In this document: positions 1-9,739 of the stretch, one piece after another
How the letters are laid out: each line of letters begins with the position of its first letter
Position numbering within the stretch: position 1 is the stretch's first letter
The notes under the pieces: model-generated
The model's input: only the letters and a program-made list of their open reading frames with translations
What the model was told of the DNA's origin: nothing
Database searches by the model: none
Source of the DNA: Candidatus Riesia pediculicola
GTDB taxonomy: Bacteria; Pseudomonadota; Gammaproteobacteria; Enterobacterales; Enterobacteriaceae
Reading direction: 5' to 3'
DNA length: 64,000 bases
Assembly: GCF_002073915.1 (NCBI RefSeq)
Contig: NZ_CP012841.1
Span: 181,328 to 245,327 of the forward strand
Made by a program: the position numbers and the translations under genes

Positions 1-1
1 G

Positions 2-1924
2 GAAAAGTTTGTAGAAATTACTTCTTCTTTGGAACCTACGTTTGGAGGAATTAATTTGGAAGATATTCGATCTCCAGACTGTTTTTATATAGAAGAAAAA
101 TTGAAAGAAAAAATGAATATTCCAATATTTCACGATGATCAGCATGGAACAGCAATTGTCGTTTCGTCAGTTATATTAAATTGGATCAAAGATACAAAAA
201 GAAATATACGAGAAGTTAAGTTAGTTATTTCTGGTGCAGGAGCAGCTTCCATAGCTTGTGCCAATATGTTAGAAAAACTTGGAATCCTACATGAAAATAT
301 ATTTATGTGTGATTCCAAGGGTGTAATAAATACTGGTAGAAAAGATTTAAATGAGATTAAGTCAATCTACGCTACTCGAAATGAAAATCTTCAAACATTA
401 TACGATATTATTCAAGGAGCAGACGCGTTTTTGGGGTGTTCTGTTTCAAAAGTTTTAAAAAAAGACATGGTTCAATCTATGGCTAATAGACCTATTATTT
501 TAGCCTTAGCAAATCCAATTCCAGAAATAATGCCATATGAAGTTGAAGAAGTCAGATCAGATGCTATTGTTTGTACGGGTAGATCCGATGATCCAAATCA
601 AGTCAATAATATTTTATGTTTTCCATTCATCCTCAGAGGCGCTTTAGATGTTCAAGCAACTCAAATTAATGATGCTATGAAAATAGCTTGCATAAAAGAA
701 ATTTCTAAGTTGGCCAGAAAAAAAGTAGATTTTATTACATATGATTCAGAAACTAGTCAAAACTGTTCTCAAAAAAATTATTCTATTGTTCCAAATCCAT
801 TTGATCCAAGATTGATCATGAAAATTGCTCCATCCGTCGCTAAAGCTGCAATGGATTCTGGATTAGCAATAAAACCAATTAAAAACTTTAAACTCTATAA
901 AAAAGATCTGAAAAAATTTGTTAAAAATGACTATTTCTTTATGAGACCAATATTCATATCTGCTCAGAAAAGAAACAGGAAAATTCTTTTTACAAAAGGA
1001 GAATCTAAAAAAACACTTCTTGTTGTCAAGAATATCATTGATATGAATCTATCCAATCCAATTTTAATAGGAAGAAAAAGTGTTATTGAAGATAAAATTA
1101 GAAACTTAAATCTGAGAATTAAAGAAAACAGAGATTTTCAATTGATAGATTTAGATCAAAAAATGAAGTATGAAAAATTCTGGAAAAAACATCTTAATTT
1201 TCTTAAAAAGAGAAGAATACTTAAAAAAAATAGTTTTGAAAAAGAAAACTCATATTTTTCTACTTTAATTGGAACTTCCTACTTACATTCAAATAAAGCA
1301 GATGGAATGATATGTCATGTCGATGATTATAATCTTTCGGATCATACTAATATCATTATGAACATTATTGGACCTTCAGAAAGAAAGATTGTTGAAAAAA
1401 TGGATATCATTTGCACGTCAAATATGAATTTTTTCATTGTGAATTTTGAAGATACTAAAGATATATCAATACAAAAGTTGAAAAAAATTATTTTAATAAT
1501 ATTGAAAAAAATAAAAATATTGAATATTTTTCCAAATATAGTTCTTCCTCGTCTGGAAAATTTAAAAAATATAAGTCATTTAGATTGGTATAAAAAAAAT
1601 GACTTATTTTCTTCTATTAAGAAGAATTATCCGTCAGTTCATTTTATAAAAGAAAGTTTAGAAGAAATAGATTTGAAAAATCTTATTAAAAACGAAAAAT
1701 TGTATCCCAATTATCAACATGAAAGGTCATCTGATTTCCTTTTTGTCACTCCAACTAATAAGTTGCACATGATTTATCTTGATTTGTTAAAAGTCGTAAA
1801 TTATAAAGAAAAAACTTTAGGATCGATTCTTATGGAAACTAAAAAACCGGTTCACATTTTAAATAAAAATAGTTCAATTCGAAATATTACAGATTCATTT
1901 GTATATCTTATGATAGAAAAATAG
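2..1924 (+). CDS. maeB: NADP-dependent malic enzyme, 5'-truncated by window edge
   Basis: Decarboxylates malate to pyruvate with NADP reduction. The frame is already open at base 2 and continues upstream of the window, so the N-terminal part (about 125 residues by comparison with E. coli MaeB) is not visible. The malic-enzyme core shows FHDDQHGTA near visible residue 45, the dinucleotide-binding stretch SGAGAASIAC, and ALANPIPEIMP. The C-terminal third is the phosphotransacetylase-like domain typical of MaeB, more diverged than the core but with recognisable KADGMIC and KKPVHIL stretches. Ends at TAG. A TTG at 29 is an internal codon, not the start. The downstream neighbour mnmA is not its E. 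coli neighbour, so a rearrangement junction lies in the following spacer. Confidence 0.93.
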   Translation, partial: EKFVEITSSLEPTFGGINLEDIRSPDCFYIEEKLKEKMNIPIFHDDQHGTAIVVSSVILNWIKDTKRNIREVKLVISGAGAASIACANMLEKLGILHENIFMCDSKGVINTGRKDLNEIKSIYATRNENLQTLYDIIQGADAFLGCSVSKVLKKDMVQSMANRPIILALANPIPEIMPYEVEEVRSDAIVCTGRSDDPNQVNNILCFPFILRGALDVQATQINDAMKIACIKEISKLARKKVDFITYDSETSQNCSQKNYSIVPNPFDPRLIMKIAPSVAKAAMDSGLAIKPIKNFKLYKKDLKKFVKNDYFFMRPIFISAQKRNRKILFTKGESKKTLLVVKNIIDMNLSNPILIGRKSVIEDKIRNLNLRIKENRDFQLIDLDQKMKYEKFWKKHLNFLKKRRILKKNSFEKENSYFSTLIGTSYLHSNKADGMICHVDDYNLSDHTNIIMNIIGPSERKIVEKMDIICTSNMNFFIVNFEDTKDISIQKLKKIILIILKKIKILNIFPNIVLPRLENLKNISHLDWYKKNDLFSSIKKNYPSVHFIKESLEEIDLKNLIKNEKLYPNYQHERSSDFLFVTPTNKLHMIYLDLLKVVNYKEKTLGSILMETKKPVHILNKNSSIRNITDSFVYLMIEK

Positions 1925-2303
1925 ATTTGTTATGATCGAAGTAGTTTTTTATGAAGAGAAAATGATTTTAATTTCAATTCTAATATCAACAACGCGTACT
2001 TTATTTTTCAAAGGATTAAACAGTTAGCTTTTCTAAAAAGTATTGAAAGATATTGAAATCCAAATGTATTAATTGTAAACATATATTTTTTATAGAGATT
2101 TATTTAATTTAAAAAAAGAAACTAAAAACATTTTTTCTCTTATAAAAGAGGATTTTGTAAGAAATTTCATACGATTTAAAAAAAATCCATTGAACTAATG
2201 AGATAGTTAGACAATCGTAATTTATACGATCTGAAAGAGTAAATCATCACAACGCATTGTTTTACTTTTATGAAAAAATTTTTTAGACAAATGAGCTTTT
2301 AAT
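1925..2303. other. Spacer without recognisable gene
   Basis: About 380 bases of AT-rich sequence between maeB and mnmA. No open frame of note, tRNA fold or convincing promoter was seen. This is where E. coli-like order breaks (mnmA is not next to maeB there). Confidence 0.5.
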
Positions 2304-3395
2304 ATGAAAAATAAGAAAAATTATGTAGCAAGAGTAGTAGTAGGAATGTCTGGAGGAGTAGACTCTTCAGTTGCAGCTCTTCTACTAAAAAAAAGAAATT
2401 ATGAAGTTTTAGGATTGTTCATGAAAAATTGGGAAGAAGATGATGGTCATTCGTGTTCTTACATTGAAGATTTAAAAGATGTGAAATCTGTTTGCGAAAA
2501 ACTAAAAATACAACTATATCAGGTGAACTTTTCAATAGAATACTGGAATAAAGTTTTTAAAGTCTTTCTTAAGAAGTATAAAACTGGAAAAACACCAAAT
2601 CCAGATGTTTTATGTAATAAAGAAATTAAATTTAAAGAATTTTTAGACTTTTCTTTAGAAAATTTAAATGCAGATTATATTGCAACCGGGCATTATGTTA
2701 GAAAAAAGAAAAGAAATGAAAAATATATTTTGTTAAAAGCAAAAGATGAAAGAAAAGATCAAAGCTATTTTTTACATCTACTCGATCAATCTCAACTTGA
2801 AAAAGTCATTTTTCCAATTGGAGAATTTAAAAAATCTGAAATTCGTAAAATTGCTGAAAAAAATGGATTATTGAGTGTATCGAAAAAGAAAGATTCAACA
2901 GGAATATGTTTTATAGGAAAAAAAAGATTTGAAAACTTTCTTCAGAAGTATATTTCTTGTAAAAATGGAGATATTTTATCAGTTCATAAGGAAATTATTG
3001 GTCAACACCCTGGGTCTATCTTGTATACTTTAGGACAAAGAAAAGGAATCAGGATTGGCGGAATAAAAAATGAGAAGCATGGACCATGGTATGTAATAGA
3101 CAAAAATGTCAAACAGAACACTATTATGATTTCTCAAAATAAATTTCATCCATCTTTAGTTTCAAAAGGAATTATAATAAATAATGTTCATTGGATATCT
3201 GAACCAAAGTATCGATGCAGTGTTCAGACTAGATATCATCAGAAAGAAACTTATTGTTCGATAAGGAAGATTTGCCTTAATAGAATATCAGTTCGCTTCG
3301 ATCACCCAATTTTATCAGTCACTCCTGGTCAGTATGGAGTATTTTACGATCGAGAAGTTTGTTTAGGAGGTGGAGAGATAGATTTAAAATTTTAA
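2304..3395 (+). CDS. mnmA: tRNA-specific 2-thiouridylase MnmA
   Basis: Installs the 2-thio group on U34 of Lys, Glu and Gln tRNAs, receiving sulfur through the Tus relay. The protein has 363 residues, close to the 368 of E. coli. The ATP-pyrophosphatase loop SGGVDSS is at residues 16-22. The two catalytic cysteines are present in PDVLCNKEIKF (about residue 103) and DSTGICFIG (about residue 200). The C-terminal beta-barrel part is complete. In E. coli mnmA, hflD and purB are adjacent; here hflD is missing and mnmA is followed directly by purB on the same strand. The substrate tRNAs for Lys and Gln (UUG) are both encoded in this window. Confidence 0.96.
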   Translation: MKNKKNYVARVVVGMSGGVDSSVAALLLKKRNYEVLGLFMKNWEEDDGHSCSYIEDLKDVKSVCEKLKIQLYQVNFSIEYWNKVFKVFLKKYKTGKTPNPDVLCNKEIKFKEFLDFSLENLNADYIATGHYVRKKKRNEKYILLKAKDERKDQSYFLHLLDQSQLEKVIFPIGEFKKSEIRKIAEKNGLLSVSKKKDSTGICFIGKKRFENFLQKYISCKNGDILSVHKEIIGQHPGSILYTLGQRKGIRIGGIKNEKHGPWYVIDKNVKQNTIMISQNKFHPSLVSKGIIINNVHWISEPKYRCSVQTRYHQKETYCSIRKICLNRISVRFDHPILSVTPGQYGVFYDREVCLGGGEIDLKF

Positions 3396-3486
3396 AAAAA
3401 ATTTCAGAAAAATCAATTTTTTAACATCTCTTCTTTATAAAGAAAGAATTATCAATTTCATTAGAAATCACTACTTAATCAAATAT

Positions 3487-4911
3487 ATGTCGAAAAAATT
3501 ATCGAGTATGAAATATTCTTTTTCTAGGTTAAACGCAATATCTCCGATTGATGGAAGATATAAAGAAAAATCTGATATTCTTCGACCAATCTTCAGTGAG
3601 TTTGGATTAATAAAACGTAGAGTTGAGGTAGAAATTAGATGGCTTCAGATGTTATCAGAATCTTCTGAAATTCAAGAGGTTCCAAAATTTAGGAAGTGTA
3701 TTAATGATTATTTAAATGAAATAATAAAAAATTTCAATTATTCCGATGCTATATTAATCAAAAAAATTGAAGAAAGAGTTAATCATGATGTAAAAGCAGT
3801 TGAGTATTTCTTAAAAAGAAAGATGTCAAAATTCTTTGAATTAAAAAAAATTAAGGAGTTCATTCATTTCGCATGTACTTCAGAAGACATCAACAACATT
3901 TCTTATGCCTTAATGTTAAAGGAATCGATAAAAAAAGTTATTGTTCCTAATTGGAAAGATATCATTGAAACTTTAGAAAAAATTGCTTTTTCTAATCGTT
4001 TAATACCGATCTTATCTAGAACACATGGAAGACCGGCTACTCCTAGCACAGTTGGAAAAGAGTTCATAAATTTTACTTATAGGATGAGAAAGCAATTGGA
4101 TCAAATATTGAGAATTAAAATTTATGGAAAAATGAATGGAACCGTTGGTAACTATAATGCTCATTTATTTGCTTATCCAAAAATAGACTGGTTCAAAATA
4201 AGTGAAGAATTTGTTCTATCATTCGGTATAGAGTGGAATCCGCTCACTACACAAGTAGAACCATACGATTATATTGCGGAAATTTTCGATTGCATAGCAC
4301 GTTTTAATACAATATTGATTGATCTTAGTCGAGATATATGGGGATATATCTGTCTTGGTTATTTCAAAAAAAAAATGAGTGATCAAGAAATTGGTTCTTC
4401 TATCATGCCTTACAAAAATAATCCAATTGAATTTGAAAATTCCGAAGGTAATTTAGAATTAGCAAACACATTATCGAGACATATTTCTCAGAAAATGCCA
4501 ATTTCTAGATGGCAGAGAGATCTCAGTAATTCAACTCTCATAAGAAATTTAGGCGTTTGTATTTCTCACTCTTTGATAGCATATTTCTCTTTTAAAGATG
4601 GACTGAACAAGATTTGTATAGATGAAAAAAATATATCTCAGGAGCTTAACGAAAATTGGCAAGTGATTACAGAAGCAATACAAACTATTCTTAGAAAATA
4701 TGGAGAAGATAGTCCGTACGAAAGGCTTAAAGAGTTGTTTCAAAGAAACAAAAAAATTACTAGAAAACATATAATTGAGTATGTAAACTCCTTAAAACTG
4801 CCTAATTTTGAAAAAGATAGAATACGATCAATCACTCCTAAAGATTACATTGGATTATCCAATGAGATGATTTTAAAAAATTTTGAGAACAAGAGAGAAA
4901 ATAAAATTTAA
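3487..4911 (+). CDS. purB: Adenylosuccinate lyase
   Basis: Cleaves adenylosuccinate to AMP and SAICAR to AICAR in purine synthesis. 474 residues against 456 in E. coli. The fumarase/lyase signature is GSSIMPYKNNPIEFENSEGN, where E. coli has [20 protein letters not shown]. Also clear are HFACTSEDINN and LSRTHGRPATPSTVGKE with the catalytic histidine. The first ATG gives a short N-terminal extension; an ATG at 3508 (MKYSFSRLNAISPIDGRY) would match the E. coli start more closely. A run of ten A at about 4366-4375 lies inside the gene (FKKKMSDQ) and is a potential slippage site. Lies about 90 bases after mnmA, probably co-transcribed. Confidence 0.96.
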   Translation: MSKKLSSMKYSFSRLNAISPIDGRYKEKSDILRPIFSEFGLIKRRVEVEIRWLQMLSESSEIQEVPKFRKCINDYLNEIIKNFNYSDAILIKKIEERVNHDVKAVEYFLKRKMSKFFELKKIKEFIHFACTSEDINNISYALMLKESIKKVIVPNWKDIIETLEKIAFSNRLIPILSRTHGRPATPSTVGKEFINFTYRMRKQLDQILRIKIYGKMNGTVGNYNAHLFAYPKIDWFKISEEFVLSFGIEWNPLTTQVEPYDYIAEIFDCIARFNTILIDLSRDIWGYICLGYFKKKMSDQEIGSSIMPYKNNPIEFENSEGNLELANTLSRHISQKMPISRWQRDLSNSTLIRNLGVCISHSLIAYFSFKDGLNKICIDEKNISQELNENWQVITEAIQTILRKYGEDSPYERLKELFQRNKKITRKHIIEYVNSLKLPNFEKDRIRSITPKDYIGLSNEMILKNFENKRENKI

Positions 4912-4924
4912 TTCACTTTCTATT

Positions 4925-5955
4925 TTCTGATAGATTAGTTGAATCTTTGAATAGAAGAAGTTAGAAATAATACAACTAAATATGTCAAAATATATCGTTT
5001 TTTTTAAAAAAAAGTAAAAAATCTACAAAATACGATCTTTCAAAAAAAATTTGAGATTGAAGAATTTTCTCTATTTTATAGATAATTTCTTTTAAATTGA
5101 TATATTGTATGACATAAAGTTTCTCGAAAATTTCAATTAGACATATTTGATGAAATTGTTTTTATTCCAATGAATAAAAGGATGATAATTCTTTTGATAA
5201 TTTATCAATTTCAGATTCAACGGAATGTAAAATATTAAAACAAGTTATATGGTGATTGTAAAAACATGATAATGTATAAAATATATCTCGATTTCATTCT
5301 AATATAATTATCTCAAAAATGTATGAAAATCCATCGTTTTCTTGAACAGATTGAACTTTCTTTTCTCATCTTTAATGTTATAATACCTTTAATTTTGATT
5401 TAAAGATTACTGATGATTTCCTTTCATATCCTAAATATTTTCGGATAAATCTGATAAAATGTTGCTATTTGATTATCTAGGACAGAGTTAATCTCAACTT
5501 TCTTCCTAATCTGACTTCTATTTCTTTTATATCAAAAGCAAAGTTTTTGATGAATCTTTTGATTATTTTCGTTTCACGTACTTAAATAATCTTTAAAGAT
5601 TCACCAATGGGTGATCTTATCTCTTTATTTAAAGAGAAATGTTTTTATCATCTTTTTTTTTCAACTTAGATAAAAACTTTATCTTTTATTTAAAGATTTG
5701 CATCTATGAATTTAATTAATATAAAAACATGAGATTCCTTTAAAATACTCCAATTAACGTATGGAAAAGTCTTCAATAATCATCCATTTGATCTAATATA
5801 TGAAGAATTCTCCTCCAAATCAGGTAGAAAAAAGTCTTATATTTTTTCCGTATAGAATGTCACGTTAAAACCTTTAAGCTCACTTAATATGACTATCAAA
5901 ACGGATAGTGATTAATTTAGAATCCAATTCATTAATCTAATCCATCTCTTCTTTT
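4925..5955 (-). pseudogene. lolE: lolE remnant (lipoprotein-release permease), decayed
   Basis: No open frame survives, but fragments in changing frames on the minus strand line up in order with E. coli LolE. Near 5730-5770 the reading PYVNWSILKESHVFI matches PYINFTGLVESGANL; near 5430-5480 LDNQIATFYQIYPKIFR matches the QLDHSFAMIPLADAQQYLD region; near 5000-5110 YINLKEIIYKIEKILQSQIF followed by FVDFL matches [20 protein letters not shown] followed by FIDFL; the next fragment LVVLFLTSSIQR fits the last membrane helix. Many stops and frameshifts separate them. Position and strand (downstream of lolD, between purB and ndh) agree with E. coli order. The alignments were made by eye. Confidence 0.72.
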
Positions 5956-5964
5956 TTAGATATT

Positions 5965-6652
5965 TGATAAGAAATCTATAATAGAAGATATATCTTGTGA
6001 AGCATCATCGGATCGAGTCAACATGATATATCCATCTTTAACTACGTTTTTTCTCATAGAACTGCTAGTTGATTAGCATGTGTAACACTTATAAAAGTGG
6101 TTTCCTTCTCGTAATTAATTTCAAGAAACGAATCAGAAACATTTTTTGTAGATTTCTAGTTGGTTCATCCACAACAAAAGAAACGGATTGAACCTTACTA
6201 ACTTACCACAAATTCTCTTTCTCTTTCTCCACCTGATACTCTAATATTTGATTTTTAGTGTTTTCAGACAGATTAACTTCAAGACAATATTCTTTTGGTT
6301 TGGTCAATCGATTTTTTGTAAATTTTTCCCCCGATTAACAATGGCTTGATTATATTCTCCATTATGGCAAAGTTGAATAATCCGATATATTGATTTCTAA
6401 TTTTTGCTAGTTCTCGATCTCGGTTAAACCATGTAAGTTCTTTTCATAGAAATCACTTTTCTAGAAGAGATTTTCCATTCTAGATAAAAGATGGAGTGAT
6501 ATTCTCTCACCAGATTCAGAAATACCCGATAATATAATCGTCTCTCCTTAAGAAATGGAAAAAGAAATTTTTTTAATCACTCTTATCACCTTTCCTTCGT
6601 TAAGATAGCTTTTGTCGACTTTCTTAAAGTTTAAAAAATCGTTATTAATCAT
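5965..6652 (-). pseudogene. lolD: lolD remnant (lipoprotein-release ATPase), decayed
   Basis: Still readable almost from start to end on the minus strand, in broken frames. It begins MINNDFLNFKKVDKSYLNEG at 6652 (LolD: MNKILLQCDNLCKRYQEGS). The Walker A region near 6490-6550 reads GETIILSGISESGERISL where LolD has GEMVAIVGSSGSGKSTL, so the ATP-binding lysine is gone. The ABC signature RVSGGERERE lies near 6214-6243 and the Walker B/D-loop VVDEPTRNL near 6148-6177, in a different frame. The H-loop fragment FISVTHANQLAVL lies near 6058-6098. In-frame stops occur between signature and Walker B. Clearly an inactivated ABC ATPase flanked by lolC and lolE remnants in operon order. Confidence 0.85.
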
Positions 6653-6655
6653 GAC

Positions 6656-7842
6656 TTAGTATATTTATTTGGTAAAATAGATGTGCAGTAAGAATAAATT
6701 GAATTGGAAATGATAATAAAATTAAAAAACACGAACTCGAAAACAGTAAAATAAATTGAAATTGATTGACAAGTCTTCTCGATAAGTAATCTAACAATCT
6801 AAAGTTTCATTACTTCTTTGATATTGCAAAGGTTGCTTAGTGCGTTTCCAAAACGATATTCCTAGAAATTTTATAAAAGCGGTTTAAAAATAAAAATTAT
6901 CATTATTTATAAATTTTTTGCTCCTAAATTTTTAAAATAGAAATTTCTTTCTTCGCTTTAATAGTAAAGGAATATTGAAGATATCAATCCAAAATAAGAA
7001 ATTAGAATAGTTCGTGCAACTTAATAAATAAAAAAGTTATTTTTCTCAATCTTGATGGATTTAAAGATATTTTTTGAATTCCAATCTTCCAAAAGATGCT
7101 CGTAGGATTTTTTTGAATGATTGGATTTATGTTTAATGGATTTTTAGATATCTCTTCCTCCTTCTAACAATATTCTTGTCTTCGTAATGTACGATGTTTC
7201 TGGTATCTTTTTGATTAATTAAAACTCTATTTCATCAACTTCAGTTTCTATGATGAATCCATCAAACATAGAAAATATCTTTTGATTTGATACATCTTCA
7301 ATAATTGTTTAATGAACTCTACACTTAATATTATTAATTCAATTTGATCATATAATTTTACTTTTAATTGATTCGCTGACTTTTTCTAATATGATTGAAT
7401 ATTTTTTAGAAATTAAATCAAGAATATTTTTATTTTCTAAAATCAAATCTCTGTTATTTAGATCAAATTCCTATTATCGTAATAAAACTAATTCCTTTTT
7501 GATTCCGTATGCTCGATAAGAATTCTTCAATACATTGAGAAATTTTAGAAATTCCATTTAAATTTTAAATAGTTCCTTAAGATAAAATGGATCCAATATA
7601 TTTTCTGTATTTAAAATAGCATACATAGTCATCTTAGCGTTCTTTTTAAAAGAATACTAGAATCCATTTATTAAAACTGTATAAATGATTAAAGATGCGT
7701 TTCTAATGTCGTTCTGATATTGACAATATCAAAAGAAATTTTTGTTTAGTAAACATCTTAAAAAATATCGAAATTCAATCTGGAAGAAATAAATGAATTC
7801 ATATGATTTTAATCTAGCTTTCTCAATCAATTTAGAAATCAT
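6656..7842 (-). pseudogene. lolC: lolC remnant (lipoprotein-release permease), decayed
   Basis: Minus-strand fragments follow E. coli LolC in order. TVLINGF at about 7660-7680 matches TVLSVMNGF. YAILNTENILDPFYLKELFK aligns with the [20 protein letters not shown] segment. GIDLNNRDLILENKN near 7430-7475 matches GIDPAQKDPLTPYLV, and YSIILEKVSESIK matches YNVILGEQLASQLG. TEVDEIEFLI aligns with NSEVDGYEMLV. LEDWNSKNIFKSIKIEKN near 7035-7090 matches [20 protein letters not shown], and AKKEISILKNLGAKN near 6910-6960 matches the KQGEVAILQTQG loop. Numerous stops and frameshifts rule out function. It sits directly before the lolD remnant, as in an operon, and after ndh. Confidence 0.82.
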
Positions 7843-8007
7843 ACTCTTTTAATTTTTCTATAAAGATATTTTCAATCTGAAATAATGGAAAAATATCAAG
7901 AAAATATACTACTTCTGTAGAACTTCGAACTTACTGTAATTTTTTTTGATTGAAAAGTTAAACATAAACTTATAAATTTACTTGAAGTCAAAAAATCAAT
8001 GAATTTT

Positions 8008-9309
8008 TCAATATAAATTAAATCTACTGGATTTCGATAGTCTATCAAAATTTTCAAAAATAGTAGAAGAAAAAGTTTTCAAAAAACCATGTATTGAAAT
8101 TTGATAATTTCGGTATAAGGATAAATATATAATTCTAGCAAGACTTCCATGTATTTGAATTGGCCTCTTAATCGGATTTATAAAAATGTTTCCTACAGTA
8201 TTTAATTTGGAAAGTGATATTAAAAAACCTCGATCTTTATAAGAATAGCTTCTCAGCGTTTTCTTTTTTAACATCAACAATATGTTTTGATAACATAAAT
8301 CAGCCATTTGACTAGCAGCCTGTGCTCTAGGTGGAACAATTCTTCCACTTTCTTCTTGAAGAAATGCGCAATCTCCAATAGCGAATATTTGATCGTTTAG
8401 AGTAGTCTGTAAAGTAGGTCGAACTATAATTTGATTAATTGAATTAGTTTTAATGTTATCGATATCTTTTATAAAATTTTGTACTTTTACTCCGGCGACC
8501 CAAACTATAAGATCTGAATATATTTTCGATGAATCAGTTTGTAAACCATACTGAAACACTTTTTTAACTTTAGTGTTCGTCAAAATTAAAGTTCCAACTT
8601 TTTCTAACTCTTTTTTTACAATTTGAGAAACCCTTTCTGATAATGATGGTAAGATTCTTTTTTCAGCTTCCAAAAGATATACTTTTAGTTGATATTTGTT
8701 AAATCCTTCAAATTTATATTCATTTAAATAATTTAACATATTAAAAAGCTCTGCACAAAGCTCTACTCCAGTAGCTCCTCCTCCAACTATTGCAACTTTT
8801 ATTTTGGACTCATTACCTTTCACCATTAATTTTCTAAAAAAAATATCAATTATTTTTTCTCGAAATAAATTAGCTTGCTCGAAATTATCTAGAAAAGTAC
8901 AGTGTTCCTTCACTCCTTCTATATTGAAATCGTTAGAAATACTTCCTAAAGAAATTACTAAAATATCGAATTTAATTTTTCTTTCTAAAAATTTTTCTTT
9001 TCCTCCATCAAAAAATGTTGAAACCGTGATCATTTTTTTTTCTTTATCAATATTTCGAAGTTCTCCTAGATGAAAATGAAAATGATGTTTGTAAGCATGA
9101 TTAAAATAGTTCACTGAATTTAAATGCATATTGATGGATCCAGAAGCTACTTCATGAAGAATAGGTTTCCAAATATAACTATGATTTTGATCAACCAGTA
9201 TAATATTTGCCAACTTTGACTTTCCTAAGTTATTTCCTAGCTTTGTAGCTAATTTTAATCCCCCAACACCCCCTCCGACAATAACTATTGTTACTCTTTT
9301 TTTTGTCAT
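8008..9309 (-). CDS. ndh: Type II NADH dehydrogenase (NDH-2)
   Basis: Single-subunit, non-proton-pumping NADH:quinone oxidoreductase on the inner face of the cytoplasmic membrane. 433 residues, the usual length (434 in E. coli). The N-terminal FAD-binding motif IVIVGGGVGGLKLATKLG is at residues 8-25, and the second nucleotide-binding motif KVAIVGGGATGVELCAELF near residue 170. The FAD-contacting FAIGDCA is near residue 313, and an amphipathic C-terminal tail is present. It starts with ATG at 9309. It reoxidises NADH produced by SucAB and other dehydrogenases. It is intact, unlike the lolCDE remnants downstream and the ycfP remnant upstream. Confidence 0.96.
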   Translation of the reverse strand: MTKKRVTIVIVGGGVGGLKLATKLGNNLGKSKLANIILVDQNHSYIWKPILHEVASGSINMHLNSVNYFNHAYKHHFHFHLGELRNIDKEKKMITVSTFFDGGKEKFLERKIKFDILVISLGSISNDFNIEGVKEHCTFLDNFEQANLFREKIIDIFFRKLMVKGNESKIKVAIVGGGATGVELCAELFNMLNYLNEYKFEGFNKYQLKVYLLEAEKRILPSLSERVSQIVKKELEKVGTLILTNTKVKKVFQYGLQTDSSKIYSDLIVWVAGVKVQNFIKDIDNIKTNSINQIIVRPTLQTTLNDQIFAIGDCAFLQEESGRIVPPRAQAASQMADLCYQNILLMLKKKTLRSYSYKDRGFLISLSKLNTVGNIFINPIKRPIQIHGSLARIIYLSLYRNYQISIHGFLKTFSSTIFENFDRLSKSSRFNLY

Positions 9310-9394
9310 AAATTACCTTTAATCTTCATTGATATACATCGTTAATCGAAAAATATATCTATGTTTTCATGTTCAATTTAAGTTTTAATAAAAA

Positions 9395-9710
9395 AAATAT
9401 TCAATTTCTTTTAAAAAATTGAAGAACGACTAAAAGATCTTTGAAAGAAGAGATTTTCTAAAAATTTTTTAGCATCCCTCGGATTTTATTTTTAGAAAAA
9501 CTAACTTATTATGAAAATAATAACTTGATTTAAAGAATACAGAATATTTTTTAATTGATTTAAAAAGTTCGATTTTTTGAGATAATTATCGAAAGAGATT
9601 CATAACAAGTTTTATTGTATATGTATTTTACTTCTTTCGGAAAAGTAAAAATTAATTTTTTCGATTGATTTGATTTTCCTAAAGAGTTTATAAGAAAATA
9701 TTTTGATCTT
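9395..9710 (-). pseudogene. ycfP: Probable ycfP remnant (C-terminal part)
   Basis: In E. coli ycfP lies immediately upstream of ndh on the same strand. In this spacer the minus strand reads, in shifting frames, IFSYKLFRKIKSIEKI (YcfP IFNPNLFPYENMEGKI), then SLSIIISKNRTF and FLNQLKNILYSLNQVI (YcfP [28 protein letters not shown], given here only in part), then KKFLENLFFQRSFSRS (YcfP HKFKNISPHLQRIKAF). The N-terminal half is missing, replaced by the end of the PAP2 gene. By-eye alignment over short stretches; position supports it. Confidence 0.5.
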
Positions 9711-9739
9711 AAAAAATAAAAAGATATGAACGAAAATTT

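Noticed and set aside
4549-4770. 73-codon minus-strand frame inside purB
   Set aside because: Antisense shadow of a well-conserved gene; no independent similarity or Shine-Dalgarno.
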